From NCBI RefSeq assembly GCF_008802405.1, contig NZ_VZDO01000006.1, positions 1-64,000 on the forward strand: DNA of 64,000 nt, given 5' to 3'. Numbering within the stretch: the stretch's first letter is position 1; each line of letters starts with the position of its first letter. This stretch comes from Plantimonas leprariae. GTDB taxonomy: Bacteria; Pseudomonadota; Alphaproteobacteria; Rhizobiales; Rhizobiaceae. The position numbers and the translations under genes were made by a program. Positions 34,321 through 45,307 of the stretch are shown here, piece after piece. The notes under the pieces are model-generated. The model ran no database searches. It saw nothing but the letters and a program-made list of their open reading frames with translations, and was not told the DNA's origin.

Positions 34321-35355
34321 CTAGACCGCCGCGCGCAGATCGATCCGGAAGCCGGAGGGCGCGCGGGCGTAGTTGACGTCGCTGCGCAACGTCGCGGCCA
34401 TCGCGCCGACGAGCTTGCGCCCGAGGCCCGTGCCCCGCGGCACGGCGTCGAGCGCGAAACCCGGCCCGTCGTCCTCGACGCAGAGCCGGAAGTCGCCCTC
34501 CCCCTCCTTCCGGAGAAAGATGCGGATTTCGCCGCCGCTCGATCCGTAGGCGTATTTGCAGGCGTTGCTGACGAGCTCGTTGACGATGACGCCGACCGCC
34601 ACCGCCTTGTCGGTCTTCAGTTTCAAAGCATCCGCATGAAGCACGAGCCGGCGCGGCGAGGCCGGCGTCGACCAAGTCTCCTCGAGATCGGACAGGAGCG
34701 CCGCCAGATAGTCGGCCATGTCGACGAGTTCGAAGTCCTCGGACGTGTAGAGCTTGCGGTGGACCTGCGCGATCGCGAGGATGCGCTGCTGCGTCTGGCG
34801 CAGCGCCGCCTTCGCGCTTTCGTCGGTGAGCGCCGAGCCCTGCATGATCACGAAGGCGGACACCATCTGCAGGCTGTTCGCGACACGGTGATTGACCTCC
34901 TTCAGGAGGAACTGCAGCCGCTGGTTGGTGTCGCGCAGCGCTTCTTCCGCCTGCCGCGCCGCGCGCTTCAGCCCTTCCCGGTCCAGCGTCTGCGCGAAGG
35001 TGGTGGCGAGGAGGTCGAAGAATTCCGGGCCGATCGACTTCACGACGTAGTCGGACGCGCCCGCCTTCAGCGCCGCGACCGCGACGCGGCTCTCGTCCGA
35101 ACCGGTGACGTAGACCACGGGCGGCGGCGCCGGCACCTCGCGCATCAGCCGCTCCAGCGTCGCCAGACCGTCGACTTCCGGCATGTAGTGGTCGATCGCG
35201 ACGAGATCGAACCGCTCGCGGCCGAGCAGTTCGATGCCTTCCGGCCCCGAAGCGACGGTCGCGACTTCGAAGCCGCGCCGTTTCAGGTTGCGCTCGGTCA
35301 GGTGGCGCAACCCCTCGTCATCGTCGATGTAGAGGACTCGCGCCGGGCGATCCAT
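34321..35355 (-). CDS. Hybrid receiver-HisKA_2 sensor kinase
   Basis: 344 aa. N-terminal receiver (Asp11-13 acidic pocket, phospho-acceptor Asp55 in AIDHYMPE, Lys106) is followed by a short helical linker and a HisKA_2-type kinase core: His156 in KEVNHRVANSLQM, N-box NELVSNACKYAYG and GTGLGRKLVGAM. Input by phosphorylation of its own receiver, so probably a relay downstream of the two-component pair upstream. Last gene of the xylB-HK-RR-hybrid series; 10 bp from the receiver gene. Confidence 0.92.
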   Translation of the reverse strand: MDRPARVLYIDDDEGLRHLTERNLKRRGFEVATVASGPEGIELLGRERFDLVAIDHYMPEVDGLATLERLMREVPAPPPVVYVTGSDESRVAVAALKAGASDYVVKSIGPEFFDLLATTFAQTLDREGLKRAARQAEEALRDTNQRLQFLLKEVNHRVANSLQMVSAFVIMQGSALTDESAKAALRQTQQRILAIAQVHRKLYTSEDFELVDMADYLAALLSDLEETWSTPASPRRLVLHADALKLKTDKAVAVGVIVNELVSNACKYAYGSSGGEIRIFLRKEGEGDFRLCVEDDGPGFALDAVPRGTGLGRKLVGAMAATLRSDVNYARAPSGFRIDLRAAV

Positions 35356-35365
35356 GTCTTCGGTC

Positions 35366-35812
35366 CTACTGACCTTCCGGATCGGGAAGCTGGATCACCG
35401 ACAGGAAAAGGCCGAGCTGGCGGATCGCCTGCGCGAAGGATTCGTAGTTCACCGGCTTGGTGATGTAGACGTTGGCGCCGAGATCGTAGCAGCGCTGGAT
35501 CTCGACCTTGTCGTCGGTCGTCGTCAGCACCACCACCGGCGTGCGCTTCAGCGGTCCGTCCGCCTTCATCCGCGCCAGGATGTCGGTGCCGCTCATGTCC
35601 GGCAGGTTGAGATCGAGCAGCACCATCGCCGGGCCGTTCAGGGCCGGCCCGTCCTCGGCCTGGTAGAGATAGGCCAGCGCCGAGGTGCCGTCGGTGAAGT
35701 GGCGGATCTCGTTGGTGACGCCCGCGCGGCGGATGTTCTTCTCGATGAGGCGGGCATGCCCCTCGTCGTCCTCGATCATCACGATCGTGACGGACTTGTG
35801 CGTGGCGCTCAA
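35366..35812 (-). CDS. Rcp-type single-domain response regulator
   Basis: 148 aa: acidic Glu14/Asp15 (MIEDDEGHARLIEKN), Asp67 in LLDLNLPDMSG, Thr97/98 and Lys119 (YITKPVNYE). This is the long-loop form partnering phytochrome-type/CHASE3 kinases. Follows the membrane kinase by 3 nt. Confidence 0.93.
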   Translation of the reverse strand: MSATHKSVTIVMIEDDEGHARLIEKNIRRAGVTNEIRHFTDGTSALAYLYQAEDGPALNGPAMVLLDLNLPDMSGTDILARMKADGPLKRTPVVVLTTTDDKVEIQRCYDLGANVYITKPVNYESFAQAIRQLGLFLSVIQLPDPEGQ

Positions 35813-35815
35813 GCG

Positions 35816-37306
35816 TTAAGCCTCCTTCGGGGGCTTGTAGACGGACGGCAGGGTCAGCGTGAAGGTCGAGCCGACGCCTACTTCCGACCGGCAGGAAACG
35901 TTTCCTCCAAGGCGGTAAGCGAGAGCGCGCACATGCGCAAGTCCGATGCCCTCGCCGGGCTGGTCCTGCGTGCCGGACCGCCGGAACAGGTCGAAGATCC
36001 GTTCGTGGTCGCGCGGGTCGATGCCGCGGCCGTTGTCCTCCACGTCGAAGCTCGCCTTGCCGCCCGAGTTGCGGCCGCGCACGGTGATCCGGACCGGCCG
36101 TCCCCGCTCGGCGTACTTCATCGCGTTCTCGACGAGGTTGGAGAAGATCTGCTCGACTGCGAGCCGGTCGCTGACGACGTCCGGCAAGGGTTTCGCGACG
36201 GCGATCTCGGCGCCGATCTCGCTGGTTCGATGCGCCAGGCTCGCGGAAATGCCGTCGAGGATCTCGGCGACCTTCAGGCGCTCCGGCGTGATCACGCGCC
36301 GGCCCTCGCGCGACAGGCGCAAGATGGCGTTGATCAGCCGGTCCATCTTCTGCGTCGAGGAGCGGATGAAGCCGATCGCCTCCGGCAGGTCCTCCTTGAC
36401 CGCGAGTCGCGCGTCCTCGGAGACGACATGCGGCGCGTCCGCCTCAGCCTTGGCGACCATCTCGGCCAGCGGCTTGGTGGCGGCGTCGAGCTCGGCGGTG
36501 AAGCCCATGACGTTGACGAGCGGCGAGCGCAGGTCGTGGCTGACGATGTAGGCGAAGCGCTGGATCTCGTCGTTGGCGCGCTGCAGGTCGGCGGTGCGCG
36601 CGGCCACCGCCCCTTCGAGGTTCTCGTTCAGGCCGCGCAGGGCGTCGCGCGAGGCCTTCACCTCGTTGAGGTTGCGGCGAACCAGCCATATCGTGCTGGC
36701 GGCGACGAGCAGTGCGACCAGCCCCGCGACCGCGAGGATGGCGTAGGTGGTGAAGACGCTGCGCCGCTCGGCCGCCTGCCGGTCGGCGAGAAGCCGCTGC
36801 TCCGCTTCGATCATCTCTACGGAGGTCGCCCGCGACTGCCGGATCGCCTCGAAACTGCCGTCCGAGAACAGCGCCTTGTCGGCTTCCGCGTCGGTCACTC
36901 CACCCGGCCGGTCGAAGACCTGTCCGACCGTATCGATCTGAAGTTTCGCCAGATCGCGCAGCTTCGCGACGCGCGCCTGCTGGCTCGGATTGTCGGCGGT
37001 CAGCGCGGCGATCCGCTCGACGACCTTCGGCACTTCCTCTCTGGCCCTCGCGTAGCCGTCGACGAAGCGCTGGTCGGGTTGCAGGAGCTGGCCGCGCCGC
37101 ACGACCTCGATCCGCTCGGCCCAGAAGCGGAACTCGGTCAGCGCGGTCTCCACCTGGTAGGTGTGGAGCACCCAGGCGTTGTGCTCCTGCTGGCGCGAAA
37201 TGCCGTAGGCCACCGCCAGTACGGCGATCACAAGCGCGGCGAAGCCCGCGGCGACGGCGGCAAGGACGAATCGACCGAAATGCCGGTCCGTTTTCGTGAA
37301 GGGCAT
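35816..37306 (-). CDS. CHASE3 transmembrane histidine kinase
   Basis: 496 aa from ATG 37306. TM1 about 12-34, CHASE3 helical sensor about 40-180 (DNPSQQARVAKLRDLAKLQ), TM2 about 187-209, coiled coil, HisKA with His257 (AYIVSHDLRSPLVNVMGF) and HATPase (NLVENAMKYA, FDLFRRSG, GIGLAHVRALAYRLGG). The phospho-acceptor core resembles that of phytochrome-like kinases, which transfer to Rcp receivers as encoded next. Starts 1 nt after the xylB stop (TGACATG). Confidence 0.92.
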   Translation of the reverse strand: MPFTKTDRHFGRFVLAAVAAGFAALVIAVLAVAYGISRQQEHNAWVLHTYQVETALTEFRFWAERIEVVRRGQLLQPDQRFVDGYARAREEVPKVVERIAALTADNPSQQARVAKLRDLAKLQIDTVGQVFDRPGGVTDAEADKALFSDGSFEAIRQSRATSVEMIEAEQRLLADRQAAERRSVFTTYAILAVAGLVALLVAASTIWLVRRNLNEVKASRDALRGLNENLEGAVAARTADLQRANDEIQRFAYIVSHDLRSPLVNVMGFTAELDAATKPLAEMVAKAEADAPHVVSEDARLAVKEDLPEAIGFIRSSTQKMDRLINAILRLSREGRRVITPERLKVAEILDGISASLAHRTSEIGAEIAVAKPLPDVVSDRLAVEQIFSNLVENAMKYAERGRPVRITVRGRNSGGKASFDVEDNGRGIDPRDHERIFDLFRRSGTQDQPGEGIGLAHVRALAYRLGGNVSCRSEVGVGSTFTLTLPSVYKPPKEA

Positions 37307-37307
37307 G

Positions 37308-38780
37308 TCAGGCGGGCTGTCCGGCGCGTGCCTGCCAGTCACGGATCGCCGGGTACAGCGAGCGGTAGCGGCCATAGGCCTCGGCGAAGGCTCCCGCCAG
37401 TTCCGCGCGGGGCTCGAAGACGCGGGCCGTCGGCGGCTCGGTCATCACCGCGGCGGGGTCAGCGCCGGTCGCGGCGACGAGGCCGAGCCGCGCCGCGCCG
37501 AGCGCCGCGCCGAAGTCGCCCGCTGCCGGCAGCGCGATCTGACACTGAAGCGCGTTCGCCATCAGGTCCAGCCAGTAGGCCGAGCGCGAGCCGGCGCCGA
37601 CCGCGACGAGGCGCGTCACCGAGCCGACGCCGCCGCCGGCTTCCAGGCAGTCGCGCATCGAGAAGGCGACGCCTTCGAGCACCGCCCGCGTCACGTCGCG
37701 ACGATCGGTCGAGGCTTCGAGGCCGACGAGGACACCGCGCACCGCGGCGTCGTTGTGCGGCGTCCGCTCGCCCGCGAGATAGGGCAGGAACAGGAGGCGG
37801 CCCGACGCTTCGCAACTCTCGCCGAGGGTGCCCGTCAGCTCCGCCGGCTTCTCGCGCAGGAACTGGCTCAACCACTCGATCGAACCGGCGGCGGAGAGCG
37901 TCACGCCCATCTGGTGCCAGGTGTTCGGCAGGGCGTGGCAGAAGGTGTGGATCGCGGTCTCGGGCCGCGGCGCGTAGGACTCGGCGGCGGTGAACAGGAC
38001 GCCCGACGTGCCGAGCGACAGGAAGCCGGTGCCGGGCTTCACCACGCCGACGCCGCAGGCGGACGCCGCGTTGTCGCCGCCGCCCCCTGCCACCACGACG
38101 CGGCCGGCGATGCCCCATTCGCTCGCGAGCTCGGCGCGAAGCGTTCCGCTGGATTCGCCGCCCTCGACCAGCGCCGGCATGTGCTCGCGCGTGAGGCCGG
38201 TGCGCTCCAGCATGCGCTCCGACCAGTCCCGCCTACCCGTATCGAGCCAGGAGGTTCCCGCCGCGTCCGACATCTCGGACACCGCCTCGCCGGTGAGCCA
38301 GAGGCGGAGATAGTCCTTCGGCAAGAGCACCCGGCGCACGCGTCCGAAGACTTCCGGCTCGTTCCGCCGCACCCAGGCGAGCTTCGGCGCGGTGAAGCCC
38401 GGGAACACGATGTTGCCGGTGATGCGCCGCGCCTCCTCGTCGTCGAGCTCGGCCGCCTCGCGGTGGGAGCGCGTGTCGTTCCAGAGGATGCAGGGGCGCA
38501 GCACCTCGTCCCCTTCGCCTAGGATCGTCGCGCCGTGCATGTGGCCGGAGAGCCCGATGCCCTCCACCGCGGTCAGCGCCGCGCCGTGCGTTTCCTTCAA
38601 CTCGGCGATGGCAGTGCGGCAGGCCTCGATCCAGCTCGCCGGGTCCTGCTCCGACCAGCCGAACTCCGGCCGCTGCACGGTCAACGGCGCGGTCGCCGTC
38701 GCGATCGGCTGCTGGTTCTCGTCGATGATGAGCACCTTCAGCGACGAGGTGCCGAGGTCGAGCCCGAGATAGTTGGCCAT
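37308..38780 (-). CDS. xylB: Xylulokinase
   Basis: 490 aa FGGY kinase. N-terminal YLGLDLGTSSLKVLIIDENQ (phosphate-1 loop), LSGHMHGATIL, WNDTRSHREA; C-terminal GGGGDNAASACG and VGAGSRSAYWLDLMANALQC (adenosine motif). Phosphorylates D-xylulose to xylulose-5-phosphate in the cytosol. Unusually it is first in a set with three signalling genes; no xylose isomerase or transporter is close by. Confidence 0.93.
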   Translation of the reverse strand: MANYLGLDLGTSSLKVLIIDENQQPIATATAPLTVQRPEFGWSEQDPASWIEACRTAIAELKETHGAALTAVEGIGLSGHMHGATILGEGDEVLRPCILWNDTRSHREAAELDDEEARRITGNIVFPGFTAPKLAWVRRNEPEVFGRVRRVLLPKDYLRLWLTGEAVSEMSDAAGTSWLDTGRRDWSERMLERTGLTREHMPALVEGGESSGTLRAELASEWGIAGRVVVAGGGGDNAASACGVGVVKPGTGFLSLGTSGVLFTAAESYAPRPETAIHTFCHALPNTWHQMGVTLSAAGSIEWLSQFLREKPAELTGTLGESCEASGRLLFLPYLAGERTPHNDAAVRGVLVGLEASTDRRDVTRAVLEGVAFSMRDCLEAGGGVGSVTRLVAVGAGSRSAYWLDLMANALQCQIALPAAGDFGAALGAARLGLVAATGADPAAVMTEPPTARVFEPRAELAGAFAEAYGRYRSLYPAIRDWQARAGQPA

Positions 38781-38938
38781 GCTGTCCTCCCGGCCCCGGC
38801 GATCGAGGCCATCCGCGCCTTTCTGGTTTCAGGACGCGAAAAACACAACGCCTGTTTCGCCGCCGGCCGGCAAGCGGCTGGCGCGACGCGCCGCTTTTCG
38901 CTAGCGCAGTGGCCGACAACTCCAGATCGGGTGCCGTC

Positions 38939-39796
38939 ATGAGCCGCATCACCTACGTCAACGGCGACTACCTTCCGGAAGCGGAAGCGAAGGTCTCGAT
39001 CTTCGACCGCGGCTTCCTGATGGCCGACGGCGTCTACGAGGTGACGACGGTGGTGGGCGGCAAGCTCATCGACTTCGCAGGCCACATGGCGCGGCTGCGC
39101 CGCTCGCTCGGCGAGCTTCGGATGGACGCGCCGACGAGCGAGGACGATCTCCTCGCGATCCACCGCGAGCTCGTCCGGCGCAACGCGCTGGAGGAAGGCC
39201 TGATCTACCTGCAGGTGACGCGCGGGGCGGCCGACCGCGACTTCGCCTTCCCGCCCGCCGGCACCAAGCCCTCGCTGGTGCTGTTCACGCAAGCGGGGCC
39301 CGTTCTGGAGCGCGAGAGCGTCAGGCGCGGCATCAAGGTCGCGACGGTGCCCGATCTCCGCTGGGCGCGGCGCGACATCAAGACGGTGCAGCTTCTCGCC
39401 CCCTCGCTCGCCAAGATGGAGGCGAAGGCCAAGGGCGCGGATGACGCCTGGATGGTCGGCGAGGACGGCTTCGTCACCGAGGGCTCGTCCAACAACGCCT
39501 ATATCGTCGCCGGCGGCAAGGTGGTGACGCGGCACCTGTCGAACGCGATCCTGCACGGCATCACGCGCGCCTCCGTGGTGCGGCTCGCGGCCGAAACGGG
39601 GATGAACGTCGAGGAACGCCCGTTCACGGTGGCCGAGGCCAAGGCCGCCGACGAAGCCTTCATCACCTCCGCCTCCGCCTTCGTCACGCCGGTGGTCTCG
39701 ATCGACGGCGTCGCGCTCGGCGACGGCTCGCCCGGCCCGATCGCGAAGCGGATGCGGGAAGTCTACGTCGCCGAGAGCCTCGCCCGGGCGATCTGA
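38939..39796 (+). CDS. dat: D-amino-acid aminotransferase
   Basis: 285 aa from ATG 38939. Fold-type-IV PLP enzyme: FDRGFLMADGVYEVTTVVGG, ITRG-type ligand loop (VTRGAADRDFAFP), catalytic Lys in RRDIKTVQLLAPSL, EGSSNNAYIV phosphate-binding loop. Interconverts D-alanine/2-oxoglutarate and pyruvate/D-glutamate; branched-chain aminotransferases share the fold, but GDY...DRGF and short length favour D-aminotransferase. Divergent from xylB across 158 bp. Confidence 0.9.
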   Translation: MSRITYVNGDYLPEAEAKVSIFDRGFLMADGVYEVTTVVGGKLIDFAGHMARLRRSLGELRMDAPTSEDDLLAIHRELVRRNALEEGLIYLQVTRGAADRDFAFPPAGTKPSLVLFTQAGPVLERESVRRGIKVATVPDLRWARRDIKTVQLLAPSLAKMEAKAKGADDAWMVGEDGFVTEGSSNNAYIVAGGKVVTRHLSNAILHGITRASVVRLAAETGMNVEERPFTVAEAKAADEAFITSASAFVTPVVSIDGVALGDGSPGPIAKRMREVYVAESLARAI

Positions 39797-39876
39797 CGGG
39801 TAACGCCTTGCGTTTCGCCGGCAAGGCGGACATGGTCCGCCGCGACATCGAAGACCAGCGCGAGAGGGGACGATCC

Positions 39877-40464
39877 ATGACGAACGCTGCGAGCCTGCCG
39901 ATCATCGAACGCGTCTGGCCGGTCGCCGACGCGCGGACGCGAATCGTGCGCAATGTCGCGCTCGTCGCCGTCGGCACGCTGCTCCTCACCGTCGCGGCCA
40001 AGACGCAGGTGCCGTTCTGGCCGGTGCCGATGACGCTGCAGACCATGGCGGTGGTGCTGCTCGGTGCGAGCCTCGGGTCGCGTCTCGGCTTCGCGACCGT
40101 GCTCGCCTATCTCGCGGAAGGCGCGGCCGGCCTGCCGGTCTTCGCCGGCACGCCGGAGCGGGGCATCGGCCTCGCCTACATGCTGGGCCCGACCGGCGGC
40201 TACCTCCTCGGCTTCCTCCTCGCCGCGACGCTGGTCGGCTGGCTGGTGGAGCGCGGCTTCGCCCGCTCGCTGCCGACCGTCGCGCTGTCGGTGCTCCTCG
40301 GCCACGCGACGATCCACGTCTTCGGCCTCGCTTGGCTCGGGAGCCTCGTCGGCTTCGACAAGGCGGTCGCCGGCGGTCTCCTGCCCTTCCTGCCGGCGGA
40401 CCTCCTGAAGGCGGCGCTGTCGACCGCGATCATCCTCGCCGCGCGTCCGCTCGCCCGGCGCTGA
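39877..40464 (+). CDS. bioY: Biotin transporter BioY
   Basis: 195 aa, GAGAGGGGA upstream. Six hydrophobic segments; family signatures VPFWPVPMTLQTMAVVLLGA and GPTGGYLLGFLLAA, LGHATIHVFGLAWLG, FLPADLLKAALS. S-component of the biotin ECF transporter; bioMN are not adjacent, and a BioY alone is known to work in several alphaproteobacteria. Confidence 0.95.
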   Translation: MTNAASLPIIERVWPVADARTRIVRNVALVAVGTLLLTVAAKTQVPFWPVPMTLQTMAVVLLGASLGSRLGFATVLAYLAEGAAGLPVFAGTPERGIGLAYMLGPTGGYLLGFLLAATLVGWLVERGFARSLPTVALSVLLGHATIHVFGLAWLGSLVGFDKAVAGGLLPFLPADLLKAALSTAIILAARPLARR

Positions 40465-40549
40465 GCCGGCACTTCGGCGGGTTCCGGGGCGGCCGTTCCG
40501 GCGCCGCCTCGCTTTGACCGCGCCGCAGCTGCGTCGGAAACACGACCGT

Positions 40550-41161
40550 ATGAGTTCGATTCGATCCATTTGCGTCTATTGCGGCTCGTCGCCCGGCCGC
40601 GACCCGGCCCACCTAGAGGCCGGGCGCATCCTCGGAACGGCGATGGGCGAGGCCGGCATCCGTCTCGTCTACGGCGGCGGCACGCGGGGCATCATGGGCG
40701 CGGTGTCGGACGCGGTGCTCGCGGCCGGCGGCGAGGTGACCGGCATCATCCCGCGCTTCCTGATCGACATGGAGGCGACGGAGCGCGAGCTGACGCGGCT
40801 CGACGAGCTGATCGTCACCGCCGACATGCACGAGCGCAAACACAAGATGTTCGAGCGGTCCGATGCCTTCGTGGCGCTGCCGGGCGGCATCGGCACGCTC
40901 GAAGAGATCATCGAGATCATGACCTGGGGCCAGCTCGGCCGGCACGCCAAGCCGATCGCCTTCGCCAACATCAACGGCTTCTGGGACCCCTTGTCGAAGC
41001 TCCTCGACCACATGCGGGCGGAGGGTTTCATCCATACGGCGCATCAGGTGCGCCCGCTGGTGCTCGACCGGGCCGAGGACATCGTGCCGGCCATTGCCGG
41101 CGCGGCACCGGCCGACCCGGCCGAGCGCCTAGGCGAGCCGGCGGTGATCGAGCGCCTGTAG
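40550..41161 (+). CDS. LOG-family (TIGR00730) Rossmann protein
   Basis: 203 aa. Motifs RLVYGGGTRGIMGAVSDAV and FVALPGGIGTLEEIIEIMTW (PGGxGTxxE) define the lysine-decarboxylase-like/LOG family, which cleaves nucleoside 5'-monophosphates to base and ribose-5-phosphate (cytokinin activation in plant-associated organisms). Active-site Arg and Glu of PGGIGTLEE are present. Confidence 0.93.
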   Translation: MSSIRSICVYCGSSPGRDPAHLEAGRILGTAMGEAGIRLVYGGGTRGIMGAVSDAVLAAGGEVTGIIPRFLIDMEATERELTRLDELIVTADMHERKHKMFERSDAFVALPGGIGTLEEIIEIMTWGQLGRHAKPIAFANINGFWDPLSKLLDHMRAEGFIHTAHQVRPLVLDRAEDIVPAIAGAAPADPAERLGEPAVIERL

Positions 41162-41162
41162 C

Positions 41163-42101
41163 TCAAGCGGCCTCGGCCGTCAGGCTCGCCCGTTCCGACG
41201 CGCGATCGCGCCGGCGGTCTCGGGCCTGTTTCAGCAGCGACCAGATGTAGATGCCGACGCTCGTCCAGATGAGGGCGAAGGCGACGAGCTGCCAGTTCGA
41301 GAACGGCTCGCCGAACAGGAACACGGCCGTCAGGAAGATCATCGTCGGCGCCATGTACTGCAGGATGCCGAGGGTGGCGAATTCCAGCCGCTTCGCGCCG
41401 GCCGCGTAGAGGATGAGCGGCAGCGCCGTGACGATGCCTGCGCCGAACAGGAGCAGCCAGTCCGACCCGTGCGGCACGTAGTGCCGGGGACCTTCCGGCA
41501 CCGCCATGAGGATCACGGCAAGCGCCGGCAGGGCGAGGATCGCGACCTCCAGGAAGAAACCCTCCGCCGGGGCGACCGGGATCATCTTCCGCAGGAGCCC
41601 GTAGCCGCCGAAGCTGAGCGCCAGCAAGATCGAGATCCAGGGCAGCCCGCCGGCCAGCACGGTGAGGATCAGCACCGCGACGACCGCCAGCAGGATGGCG
41701 AGCGATTGCAGGCGGCTCGGCCGTTCGCCGAGGAAGATCGCGCCCATCAGCACGTTCACCAGCGGGTTGATGTAGTAGCCGAGCGCGGCGTCCACCGCGT
41801 GGTTCTTCACGATCGCGTAGACGTAGGTGCTCCAGTTCAGCGTGATCAGCGCGGCCGTCGTCGCCATCAGCGCGACGATGCGGGGCGAGCGGAATTTCGC
41901 GAGCGCCTGGCGAAGCGCACCACTCCACCAGAGGATGGCGGCGGCGATCGGCACCGACCAGACGATCCGGTGCCCGACGATCTCCATCGGCGGAACGTGC
42001 GACAGCGACTTCATGTAGAGCGGCAGGACTAGCCCCCACAGCACGTAGGCGGACACCGCGAAAAGGAAGCCGCGCGAGGTCTCGGCAGTCGATGTCGGCA
42101 T
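41163..42101 (-). CDS. rarD: RarD/EamA-family transporter
   Basis: 312 aa from ATG 42101 (a GTG at 42116 is possible). Ten membrane segments. Starts GFLFAVSAYVLWGLVLPLYM and has EIVGHRIVWSVP, NWSTYVYAIVKNHAVDAALG, YYINPLVNVLMGAIFLGE and LQYMAPTMIFLTAVFLF, all typical of RarD (chloramphenicol-sensitive protein homologue). Substrate unknown. It abuts the LOG gene tail to tail (1-nt gap). Confidence 0.92.
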   Translation of the reverse strand: MPTSTAETSRGFLFAVSAYVLWGLVLPLYMKSLSHVPPMEIVGHRIVWSVPIAAAILWWSGALRQALAKFRSPRIVALMATTAALITLNWSTYVYAIVKNHAVDAALGYYINPLVNVLMGAIFLGERPSRLQSLAILLAVVAVLILTVLAGGLPWISILLALSFGGYGLLRKMIPVAPAEGFFLEVAILALPALAVILMAVPEGPRHYVPHGSDWLLLFGAGIVTALPLILYAAGAKRLEFATLGILQYMAPTMIFLTAVFLFGEPFSNWQLVAFALIWTSVGIYIWSLLKQARDRRRDRASERASLTAEAA

Positions 42102-42187
42102 GGCGGTCTTCGGCACTCGTTGCGAACGGGCCGATTGTTACGCGGGGCCGCGCCGGCCCGACACCCGTTTTCCCTGATGGCTCGTAT

Positions 42188-44578
<2,391 letters not shown>

Positions 44579-44582
<4 letters not shown>

Positions 44583-44968
44583 ACGCGCTCGATCATGCCG
44601 GGGTAACGTGCCACCACGGCATCGGAGGTCAGGAGCGTCAGTCCTTCCGCGCGAGCCTGCGCGATCATCAGCCGATCGAAAGGATCGCCATGCAACGGTG
44701 GCAGCGCCGCTACGGCGAAGGCGTGGTCGGCGGTGACCTGCAGTTCGCGATATCGCCGGGCGAGCAGTTGACGCCGCAACGCGACGATGTCACCCCGGAT
44801 CACGCTGCGGCCGAGGCCGGTCTTGATCACCAGTTCCCACAGAGCCACGACACTGAAGGCGAGATCGCTCGCGGGATCCGAAAGAATGGCCGCCGCGGTC
44901 TTCGACAAGCGCTCCGTTTCGTCGGCCGCCCAGACCAGGAGATGCGTGTCGACCAGATATCCAGTCAT
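44579..44968 (-). CDS. vapC: PIN-domain toxin, VapC family
   Basis: 129 aa. LVDTHLLVWAADE (Asp7), ALWELVIK (Glu), GDPFDRLMIAQA (Asp) and LLTSDAVV (Asp) give the PIN acidic cluster that binds Mg/Mn for RNA cleavage. Coupled to the antitoxin upstream and prolyl aminopeptidase downstream by 4-nt overlaps. Confidence 0.93.
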
Positions 44969-45246
44969 TCGCGCCCTTCGAGGAAGCGGCGGAGCGGGTC
45001 GCTCTCATCCCCTTCGAACATCTCGCGAATCTCGTCGGCGAACATCGTGTCGAAATCGTCGGGAACGGAGAACTGACCACGCATGAAGCCGATCCGCGGC
45101 GTCGGGTCCGGAACGTCCGCCTCGATCGGCACGACCCTGACCAGCGGCTTGCCGCCGCGCGCGATGATGAACGACTCGCCTTTCGAGGCCTCCTCGACGA
45201 GCCGCGACAGATGCGTCTTGGCTTCGTGCATGTTCACTTGGCGCAT
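44965..45246 (-). CDS. Phd/YefM-type antitoxin
   Basis: 93 aa. N-terminal fold QVNMHEAKTHLSRLVEEASK, GESFIIARGGKPLVRVVP (Phd/YefM DNA-binding start), followed by an acidic toxin-binding tail (IREMFEGDESDP). AGGGA ahead of the ATG. Likely represses its own operon at the repeats 45259-45281. Confidence 0.92.
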   Translation of the reverse strand: MRQVNMHEAKTHLSRLVEEASKGESFIIARGGKPLVRVVPIEADVPDPTPRIGFMRGQFSVPDDFDTMFADEIREMFEGDESDPLRRFLEGRE

Positions 45247-45258
45247 CGGCGTTCCCTG

Positions 45259-45300
45259 AACTTAGTCCACCAACTTAGTCCGTTTGGCACGGCAGTTCAA
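45259..45300 (-). promoter_or_regulatory. Promoter and direct-repeat operator of the TA operon
   Basis: On the minus strand: TTGAAC (45300-45295), 17-bp spacer, TAAGTT. Two direct copies of GGACTAAGTT (13 bp apart) overlap and follow the -10 hexamer, an arrangement expected for autorepression by the antitoxin. Confidence 0.55.
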
Positions 45301-45307
45301 TGTGCCA

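Noticed and set aside
35354-37993. 879-aa plus-strand reading opposite the kinase genes
   Set aside because: Shadow of three well-supported minus-strand genes; composition is Arg/Asp/Val-rich with no domain.
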